From assembly GCA_940671915.1 (NCBI GenBank), contig CALNVZ010003433.1, positions 29,994,170 to 30,058,169 on the forward strand: a DNA stretch of 64,000 bases, read 5' to 3'. The notes beneath the pieces were generated by a model, which did no database searches, was not told the origin of the DNA, and saw nothing but the letters and a program-made list of their open reading frames with translations. Positions 54,865-64,000 of the stretch are shown here, piece by piece (the first letter of the stretch is position 1; each line of letters starts with the position of its first letter). The position numbers were made by a program, and so were the translations under genes. The stretch is from Paracentrotus lividus (Eukaryota > Echinodermata > Echinoidea > Camarodonta > Echinidae).

Positions 54865-57205
54865 GTAGATACATGAATATTGCTTAATTATATCATATGA
54901 GATTTCTAAATTGTTGCTTTACCACAGGTTTGTCGTTTATTTCATATCTAAACGCCATCCACAGAGACAAATCTGCATTTAAAGACAAATTCGAATAGGC
55001 CTTAATCAACTTGAATAATTTTTCTAATGGCAAAGAATGTTATCATATCGTCATTAGTTCTTGGATGCTTCACAAAGAGTTACGCATTCCGTATTTAACG
55101 CGCAATCTAATGCTTCTTGAACAATCAAAATTGTCTCAATAGCCACCTAGTATCTCCTGAGAATCTGATCAATGAGGGGGGGGGGCGATAATCCTACGCT
55201 CGCAAATTATAATTTTAATGCGACTTTAAATCATGCGTAAGTCTTTGCGAAACACCAACTGGCATACCTTTCAAATAATGAGTTAATTAATTACGTAGAA
55301 CAAACTCTTATTTATTTTCCCAGTAGCATATTGCTCCTTATACACTCTCATTGCTATAATGGAATGAAGAAAACTTACATCCATTTGTTTTTTTCACAGT
55401 TCTACAATAATTTCATATAATTGTTAAATTTTACCAGCTTTTTTTATTAAATAATTGATACTCTTTATTCCACAATATGTGTAGAGTGACCTGAACTTTC
55501 CATTTATAAGATCTAATTTACTGACAACTTCAATATTGCACTTCATTTAAAGGTCAACCGATTGTATGTAGTGGCACAAACCCATTACTCATGGCACGAA
55601 TTGTAAGATAGAAATTATCAACCCTTGTTACCTTGCGATGCCGTATTTTTTTCATACACGTGAAGACTTAACTAGTCAACATAGTAGCCACTCTTCTATA
55701 CCGTATAGATGGAAGCGACGAGCAATTATTGTGCTACATCTTAATACTTCTCTTTAATGTTGTACATTGTCTGTGGAATGTCCGTACCACATTAAGAAAA
55801 AATTAAGATTCTCTGTAGTGTGAGGGTGTATGTGTATGTGTGTGTTTGAAATTAATATGGTCTATGAAGTATTAAGGGGGGGAAAAAAGACTGATGAGCA
55901 TGTTTGTGTAGGTCATGTGTTGCGTCAAATGTGAACAAGACCAAACAGTATAGCAAAGAAGAAAAAAAAGGAAAAGAAACATATAACCCTGTAAGACAAC
56001 ATTTTGTCAGTTTCTGCGTTTCAGTGCCTTGGTGGAGTCCATTAGACTCACCTTCCGCCCCATTAGTGGACGTACTAGGTTAATACGTGAAAGGAGAATT
56101 TAGGATAGTCAATGGATAAAGAAAGTACGTACTTTTTCAGACCTTGTCTGTATTAATGAAAGCAGAACGTACTAAAAAAAAAACGCGTCTTTTCATCTTT
56201 TCACATTATGGTAATTGAATTACTAACCTTTAATGTTGTCCACAGAAATATCCCTCACTCTTGTTCGATCGACATTTCGCAGGTAAAGTGACAGGTCCAG
56301 TTGCCAGAGCAAGGACAGCATCATCAGTCGTGAAATTAAAGACACTAATGCTTCCTCCGTCGAGCCATAATGTTACATTTTCAACATGATTTCAGAAAAA
56401 TCCTTCATGCTCTCCATTTATCTTCTTTTATTCTTCTATCTTCCCACAGAGAAATTAAAATACAAGCATTTATTGACAACCGGTGACTTTTTTTCTTCTT
56501 TTTTTCCCCTTTTTTTTTCGTTTTTTTTTTTTTTTTTTTTGAAAAAATATAATGTAACATAAAATGACAAAACAAAAACCAAACCAAAAAACGAATATAG
56601 GCATACCTATGTCCGTAAAATGACTAGACTGGGTCAGGTGTGAGATCAAATAAGAAACAACGTGACTTGAAAAGTTGGAAAATTTGGTATAACCCTTTTA
56701 ATCGTTCACTCATAAGATTTTAAAAACTCGGGAAAATACGAATGGAGCACTTTATGGCTTTAGGGACTAAACGCCCATCCCTCCCGAAAAAAGGGTAAAG
56801 TGCATTATCAATTCTATGAAAATAGCAAAGTATATCATTTTAATCACTTGCGGGGAAACATGATAAATAAAATAAATTATGTTATATGAAGTATTGTGTA
56901 TTTAGTGTTCTAAACCTTTAGAATAGCCCTAAAAACTTTAAAACTTGACATAGTGGGATCCAATTCAGAATTAATATTGATGTAATATATTTTCGGTAAA
57001 TATGACAAATTGGATTTTGTATCTGTTTACTATGAACATGTTTTTATGTATGGAAATTCGAAACATATTAATTAATTTCAGTTAAAATAATAATGTATGA
57101 ATATTTTCATTTCACTTAAATGTCAAATTAACGATGCATGCTGCATAGCATTTTAGAGATTATTACTCTTTAGTCTGTTGGCAGACTGCAATGTACGAGG
57201 CTATA
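54865..57205. other. GPCR downstream region, no gene
   Basis: AT-rich sequence with G, A and T runs (55176, 55950-55975, 56485-56540). The minus-strand frame at 56405-56587 reads through the T run as lysines. No exon is supported and no clear AATAAA was found close to the receptor stop. Confidence 0.5.
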
Positions 57206-58830
57206 CCCCCGTCACACTGAGCTCGTTCCTACTACGTCCTTACAAATTTTGCCGAACGGGCAAAGTCTGTCTGTAAACTGAGTGGACGTAGTAAATACTT
57301 CTTACGATCTGTTTACGAACTTCATGGACTAGCTCGGTCGGATTTTCAAAAAAAGTGTTAAAAAAATCGGGCGCCCATCTCGTCCTAAAATTTAACGGGG
57401 TGGCAACGTACCTGAAACGAGATGGACGTACTACAAACGAAATTGCCGTACTTAAATCGTTCTAAAGAAGTGCTAGGACGTCTCACAAACGAGCAATGTA
57501 TATTCATTAACAGCTTGAAGTTACGAAGACGCATGAGGTCTGGCAAAAACGGGCTAGTTTTTTTTTATGGGAAACGGGCACGTATTTGCGTTCAACACGT
57601 TCTAGCCACGGATAATGACGAAGTAAGAACGAGATGAACTTTCTGGAGGCCGTTTGGTCGACATAAGAACGAGTAAGAACGGATTAAAAACGACCCAGAA
57701 CTAGTTAGGTCAGGACGAAACGCATTGGAAACGAGTTGGAACTGATTAAGAACGGGTTGCAACTAACTGACGGGTTTGGATTGTTTCAGACGGGCTCTGT
57801 TTCGTGGAAACGGTCATTTTTCACCCGATTTTAACTAGATTACAAATGGACTGCAGACGAGGCAGAGACGTGATGGACGTATTGAGGACTGTATACGAAC
57901 GTTGTTCATCTTAATCCAGAAATAATTAGGTCAAATGTACGCGTTCTTTTCGGACCAATGGTCGTTTTTCATATTTATTCTAAAAGTTGTGAGATTTCTA
58001 TAATATTGTAACAATTAATGTGTGGCAATTAAACAGCTGATCTATTTGCTTATACTACTATCACACTGAACAATTTCTTACGATGTTATTGAAATTATTG
58101 CAGAACGGGCTTAATCTAAGTACACACGGAGTGGACGTACTTGAGACCTATTTCAATCTGCTCAGGACTTTATAGCACGGGCTTGGATAGCAATACGTTT
58201 CAATTTTTAAACAGAACGGCATGTCATAATTCCCGTCACACTGAGCTAGTTCTCACTGCGTTCTTGGTAGTTCTTGGTGAACGGGCTTAATCTGTTTACA
58301 CACGGACTGAACGTAATACAGACCTTTTAGAATCTAGTACAGACCGTTCACAATCTGTTTACGAACTTGGTGAACGGGCCCGAACGGAGAGAACGGAAAG
58401 GCATTCCGATTTTTTTTTAACATGTTAAAAAAAAAATCGTACTGGCTTCCAGTTCTAAAATTAAACGTAGTGACAACGTTCGTTAAATGGGTAGGACTTA
58501 CTCTGAACGAGATGAACGTACTACGAACATGGTACCTGACTTTTATCATGCTGCGCATAGGCACTTTTAGTGACGGTTTGGACGTGCTACGACCGGTATA
58601 GAGTGAAAGAGCCGTTTACTCGGTCTGAACTGGATAACAACGTATTGCGGACGCGATAAAGACGGAATTGACGTAACGAGAACTATTTATGAACTGCCTA
58701 GTATCGTATTCAAGAAATCATTTTTCAAAGTTATAAGTTCCAACCCGACCAAAGCCCGTTCAGTAATTTTTTTAAAGAACGGGCAAGAACGTTATAGAAC
58801 GTTATAGAACGACCTCAGTGTGACGGCCCC
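57206..58830 (-). mobile_element. composite inverted-repeat element family G, copy 2 (1.6 kb)
   Basis: Begins cccccgtcacactgagctcg and ends ctcagtgtgacggcccc. It is the reverse complement of 3339-4917 throughout, including the internal cacactgagctagttctcac near 58236 and the duplicated acgttatagaacgttatag near the end. The two copies differ by scattered substitutions and small indels. Confidence 0.85.
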
Positions 58831-59305
58831 CTTCAGTCGCCCTTATGTCATGTATGTCACAGGAATAAATTCTAGAGGGTGTGGGATTACACTACAGTAC
58901 AGTAATATTTTTCAGATTTGTTACAGATCGGTATATTAGCTGTTCAGTTGTATTTAATTATGTATATATATTTGTATTTCATTATGTATATATAGTTGTA
59001 TTTTATTTTGTATATGTTACTAAGTATTGAAAATCTTATATAGATTTTAGATATGGGAAGAGTTTACATGCAAAAGGGACTTTATCCACTTTTATAACTT
59101 CAGAAGAAATGGCATTTGTTTACCAGATTTTGTACACGCGTCTATAGAAAAGGGATATAACAAAATGCATTTTCTTACAGTTGAAATTAACATTTAAGAT
59201 TTTTTTTTTCTTTAAAAGACGGGTACGTACCTGAACAATGGCCTGATATTAATAACTCAATTTTCATCAAAAGTGGATTTAGTCCCTTTTGCATGTAAGC
59301 TCTTT

Positions 59306-59346
<41 letters not shown>

Positions 59347-60880
59347 CATCATGTACATGATGTTTCAAATATTGTACTGCACTGGCGATATACTGTATAA
59401 TATTCTTGCTTATGTTCGAAGAATCGTAATAAACATTATGTTAGTTGAAATGTTGGATAGTCATAATTACTGTATTAACTTGCGTGTTAGAAAGAAATAA
59501 GCTACAGGGAAAATGAGAGAGAAAGAGAGAAAAAAAGAGCTTGTAAACACTTTTCCTGTTTACATAATCTTGTACATTCTGTTTTTTGGTTTTTTTTTTC
59601 GAGTGCCATAATTTCTGTCCATTAAATACATTTAAATTGATATCCCCTATACATATATATAGTTATAATTATAACTAATTTTTCCAATCTTTTCAAATGA
59701 TTATTTCGATAAAGTTATATAATATAATAATAATAATAATGGTATTTATTTCGACTCAAGAAAGCATAGTTACAAAAATGTCATTATACATAGTACAACA
59801 TAAATATAAAAAACAAACAAACAAACAAAAAAACAGTTAAAATTATCACGATAGTAGAAATTCCGAATTGTTGCAATAATGTTAATTATCCTTCAAAGAA
59901 AGTAATTGTTTGGGTTACAGAGGAAGAACAAATAATAATTATTTTCTCTGTTGAGTTCCAAAAGAGAGGGCCCCTTTGACTCTATACGTACACGTGTTAA
60001 AGAAAAATACGGTATTCAGTAACATTTTTGAAATGACTTTAAACAGTCTACTTGTAATGCATGTAAAAAGCAAGAATTGCTCCCTTTATTATCCAATCAC
60101 ACATGCAGACGAGCGGCTGAATACAAAAATCTTCTACGAGGTAAGTAATAATTCGATTTTGTAATGTTTAAAAAGCAGTCTCTTTTTGTTAAATTATTTA
60201 ATTTCCAGGTAAACTTTTGTCCATCTTTTGAACAGGTACATTGTGTAAACTATATACGTACTCAAATTGGTTTTGTTACCTTTCTTTATTTCTTGCTTAC
60301 CTTGAATATATTGTAGGTTGTTTTTGCCTTCGCTGGAAATGTTTCGTCAAACTGCATTATGAAATATGACTTTCTTTTTCTCGTACGTGCAATTTTCTTT
60401 TCTCGCACGCGTCCTTCAATCAAGGGGGGAAATGTGACTTTCTTAAGTTTCAATTTCGTGTTTGATTCTGGCTTGCGCGATTTTTTTTCCTTTTGATTAT
60501 TATTATCATTGTTGTCATTGTTATTATCATTATAACCATCATTAACAGAACAAGCCATTTTTATTATTTACTTCATACTTCAGCAATTTACCAATAATTA
60601 GGACAGATTATAATTACCAATATTGCGATATAAGTCTTCGAATATACGCTTTAAATTTCATTTTCTATTCTCTCTCTCTCTCTCCTTCTGTCTTTTACAC
60701 ATACTCTCTTTCTGTCTCTATGTTCTCTTTCACACCCGCAAAACGTTTTATCACACTATATACTCCGCAAAACTTTTTCACAGCCGTTTTCAATAAAAGC
60801 AATACGCCTATACTACTGATGCTAAATATTCAAGAAAAAAAGGCGAAGGTCAGGGTCGAAGGTCAAGACAAATCCCTCCC

Positions 60881-60916
<36 letters not shown>
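58831..60916. other. AT-rich stretch with TA microsatellites, no gene
   Basis: (TA)n tracts at 59307-59340 and 60885-60915, and short (ATA)n near 59727. No exon is supported; frames through the TA tracts read as Tyr-Ile runs. Confidence 0.6.
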
Positions 60917-60919
<3 letters not shown>

Positions 60920-61914
60920 TGTCACTCATAAAGGTTGGAAAATTTTTTTGTAAGCTCCACCAACATCCCGGCTTTAATTTCTTGCAATTATTTGTCCCCG
61001 CTTTCACTTTTCGGGACTCTCGACATGTCTTTGACGTTCCTCAATCATTCCCGGGGGATGACAAATAAAACAAGGTTCGCCAACCCCCACAATGCCCATA
61101 TCTGCCAATTTCTCTTATTCTGGGGCCCCTTTTTTGTTTACCCGGCTAACCAAAGCCCCCTCCGTCCTACCCCCGTGAGAAGCGTCAAAAATGTAGGGCT
61201 GTTATTGTTCTTTACGTTAAATCAAGGTTTAAGGTCACAGGCTTAGGTCTCTTGTCTATGGGAGGGGTTGAAGTCAAAAGTGAGATCGGTGAACAATTGA
61301 AATATTTTATCCTGACTTTATGGTCAAAACAAAGGAAATAGAAAACAATCATGAACCCTTAATTGTTATTGTTTTCCCCAAAATTTTGTTTCAGCCTTAA
61401 TGACAAGGTTGTAAATGGTGACCATGGTCTATTTTTCATTATGATTTTTGTTTAACTGATATTCTACAATACATTTTTGGGAAAACATAAATTTCCATGT
61501 TTTAAAAATGAATAAAATTAATTTAAAACCCAATTCAAAATAAACTTTGACCCTCCCCCTAGACAAAAAATCTAAGTCTGTGACCATAAACACAGATTTA
61601 TTTTAAAGAACAATAAAATCCTTATAATTCACACGCATTTCTTGAGGGTAGGACAAGGGAGGCCTTGGCCAGCCGGGTGAACAAAAAAGGGGCCCCAAAA
61701 TGTGACAAGATGGCAAAAATGGGCATGGGGGGGGGGGTTGACAAACAGTTTTTATTTTTCAATACCCGGGAATGGCTGGGAGAACTTCCAAGATATAGCA
61801 AGGATACCGAAAAGTGAGAGTAGGGACAAACAATTTATAGAAATTAAAGCCGGAGCAAAATGATGTGGCTGGACCGCATTAAAAATAAAAATCCAACCTT
61901 CATGAGCAACAGTG
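60917..61914. mobile_element. foldback element family E, copy 2 (about 1 kb)
   Basis: Ends cactgtcactcataaaggtt and aaccttcatgagcaacagtg are inverse with TA on both sides. Inner text pairs as in copy 1 (ggctttaatttcttgca with atagaaattaaagcc), and the aaaggggccccaaaatg and cccctcc blocks lie on both arms. It carries about 270 bp more centre than the 48407 copy. It was inserted at the edge of a (TA)n tract. Confidence 0.8.
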
Positions 61915-61986
61915 TATTATAGTAGATAGTGGTAGGAAAATAAGAGCTGTGATTGGCTTGATTGACACCACGTGACCTACCTTTAA

Positions 61987-62020
61987 AAAGTTATATTGTA
62001 CATATGTACAATATAACTTT
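61987..62020. repeat. perfect 34-bp palindrome
   Basis: aaagttatattgtacat and its exact inverse, with no spacer. Could be a recent hairpin insertion or a protein-binding dyad; nothing else supports a role. Confidence 0.8.
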
Positions 62021-62512
62021 CAATTTTGGGAGGGGAAAGCCCGTGTTAAATGAATGGGGAAAATATCGATAATATCGATACTCTTGAAGATTAATTAATT
62101 GATCAACGCGACGCGACCTGGAGTGAAATTTGCGAAATTTGCCGAAAATGGATTTTAAACACGGATAGCGATCCATTTGTTTCACTCACCGAGGGTAAAC
62201 CGGGATCTGTAACAAGACGATTATAATTCTTTAAAAATTAACAATTTTTTGCAGTTTTCTTTGAATATTTTGTGATCGTATTCTTGAAATAAACTGGACT
62301 TAAGCAACTGAAGTGACATGATCGACCTAGCGATTTCCCTCGAACCCAACGGGTGCCTTATGTTACACGAAGCCAGAGTGGACGGGTAGCTAGCTGCTGG
62401 CGAAGCGCTCGCATGCCAATGACTGCATGTTTCGTTCTCGGCCGGGCTGATCGTTCTCTTAATTTTGGAGTGAAATAAGGCAGTTTGCATTGGAAATTAA
62501 CAAATAAAGAGT

Positions 62513-63973
62513 AAAGGGGGTATCTCACTGGTTGCGAACCCAGGCGAATTTACAGAGTGTTATATATAGAGAGGATCTACCAACGTTCTTTAGTGCTGCT
62601 TTGTTAGACAAGCATAAAGGGGTTATCTCGTGCTTTCTTTAGCGATGCTTTGTAAGCCAAGCTCAGAGGGGTTATCTCGTTGTATAAAATTGCATATTTC
62701 TTTGTGTGCTTCAGTTAGGCAAGCTCAAAGGTTACCTCTAACTGTATCACATGGCATGTTTTTCTTTTGTACGCCTGTTAGGCAGCCAGCACAAAGGGGT
62801 TGTACATGAATGATCATGGCATGTTTCTTTGTAGGCCCTACATGTCTGTTGGCGCAAGTACAGGTGGAGTTATATTGTATGGTATTGGCTATGTTTTTCT
62901 TTTGTAACTAAGCTTTTTTTAACTATGCAATCAAAAAGCAGGGGCCGTGGAAGCGTTTTTGAAAGTTAGAGGACTGACCGAAGGGGGGGGGGCTGAAGAG
63001 ACTAGAAATGACAAAATGCAGGTCATTTGCAATTTTGTACACGGTTGCGGACTGAAGTGGGGGCTGAAGCCCCCCCCCCCAGCACCCGGCTCACAGCCCT
63101 CGAAGGGGTAATTCACTGAATCGTGAACACAATATCAATGAACAAGTCATTTTTTGCTTCGTTTTTGGATTCGGTACGGTAGTGGTGCGTGTGTTGTGAG
63201 TGTGACTGCATTATTATTGCCAAAAGTGAGATATTGATTGTCAATTATGCAGTCATGGGTGCAGAGATGAAAAAACAAAATGATAACAATAATATGGATT
63301 GATAATAGTAATGATAATTGAAAAGGAAAATGACTACCAGCTCAATTACCCCCAACGCCCAGCCACACCCGAAGTGTAATCTGAATGTTTTATTTGCGTT
63401 TATTGTTAATGACAATACCAATGAACATGATCAAAGACACTATATACGCTGGATTATTATTATTATTTTCAAACATATTTTGAGAAATTATATTTTTTTT
63501 CATCGAGTAATTCTTATCCGATTCAAATTTATGTTGACCCTTTCCATATATATTTTAGTAATATCAGTAAACCTATTTATGTATATTCAACCATTTTTAC
63601 ACACAGAATTATGCACTTGCAATCGATCATAGATAAATTCGCCTAGAAATTTTGAACATGTTCAAAACTTCTTGGCGAATTATTTTCAATGGAAAATCCC
63701 GGCTTTATCGAAAGGAATGTGGTTTAAACCAAAAACAATCGATTCATGCGCCAATGCAGGATAACAAGAATTCCTGTATTTCGACTCCATTCATTTGAGA
63801 AGATCCCTGCATTCCAATATATACCCTTTGTCCGGAAGACACATAACAAAAGAAAACGCCTCACGTCGAAAGGCTGGTCTACTGAATCAAATTTGATTAC
63901 AATCTCTCTATATACGATAATCTCTAAATTCGCCTCGTTCGCAAACGTTCGCAACTCAGTGAGATACCCCTTA
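62513..63973. mobile_element. inverted-repeat element family O (1.46 kb) with an internal tandem region
   Basis: Left aagggggtatctcactggtt and right aactcagtgagatacccctt are inverse, with gcgaac and gttcgc continuing inward and gcgaattta pairing near 62544 and 63920. From 62575 to 62920 a degenerate unit of 65-80 bp (tttctttgt...gttaggcaagc...aaaggggttatctcg) repeats about five times. No transposase frame is seen. Confidence 0.7.
63637..63680. repeat. 44-bp near-perfect palindrome
   Basis: attcgcctagaaattttgaa, then catg, then its inverse with two or three mismatches. It lies inside family O and may be the inner hinge of a further hairpin. Confidence 0.7.
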
Positions 63974-64000
63974 AGTTTAAAGTACCATGAAATCATCCAA

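Noticed and set aside
57422-57637. 71-codon frame whose first part is nearly the same as a minus-strand 64-codon frame at 4507-4701, suggesting a conserved small protein
   Set aside because: Both lie in the same segment of family G in its two copies. Similarity follows from the shared DNA, the frames differ at their ends, and repeat words dominate the composition.

Overview
This is an AT-rich animal (metazoan) genomic window, most likely from an echinoderm. The evidence is a Death-domain/NACHT/leucine-rich-repeat immune receptor (NLR) locus of the kind greatly expanded in sea urchins, small exons with GT-AG introns, a single-coding-exon rhodopsin-family receptor, and a very high density of terminal-inverted-repeat and foldback DNA elements. 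The species assignment is inference from general knowledge; no search was run.

Two protein-coding loci can be supported. (1) A + strand NLR-type locus at about 19.0-31.9 kb: death domain 1 on two exons, a long Ser/Pro/Lys-rich linker exon, a second death-like domain, a NACHT ATPase exon with Walker A, Walker B and a winged-helix histidine, and then a series of related LRR-like modules on phase-compatible exons. The linker, the second death domain and the start of the NACHT each carry several frame changes, so the locus as written cannot make one continuous protein. It is either a decaying pseudogene or a gene with local assembly errors. Its last recognisable LRR exon runs into a seven-copy tandem array of about 135 bp that grew from that exon plus adjoining non-coding sequence. 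(2) An intact class A GPCR on the + strand at 53566-54864, with a signal peptide and seven membrane segments.

Almost everything else that can be recognised is repeat. 0-9 kb: tandem repeats, several mutually abutting foldback elements, a 1.6 kb composite element and a TTGGTCTA-rich foldback. 14-19 kb: three inverted-repeat elements, two of them with another element nested inside. 26.8-28.5 kb: a 1.6 kb element in an NLR intron with an 11-bp target duplication. 33.3-35.2 kb: a 1.9 kb giant palindrome. 42.5-46.6 kb: five copies of a 251-bp MITE, one inserted into another, and a Tc1/mariner remnant that keeps only its DNA-binding end. 46.6-49.5 kb: a TTAA-flanked element loaded with other insertions. 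51.2-52.4 kb: a 1.06 kb palindrome followed directly by a small one. 57.2-58.8 kb: the second copy of the 1.6 kb composite element, in opposite orientation. 60.9-64 kb: further foldbacks.

No rRNA, CRISPR array, confident functional tRNA or viral gene was seen. Large AT-rich stretches (8.9-14.3, 35.2-42.5 and 54.9-57.2 kb) hold no gene I can support. Exon limits are predictions from splice-site sequence, reading phase and similarity between modules within the window.
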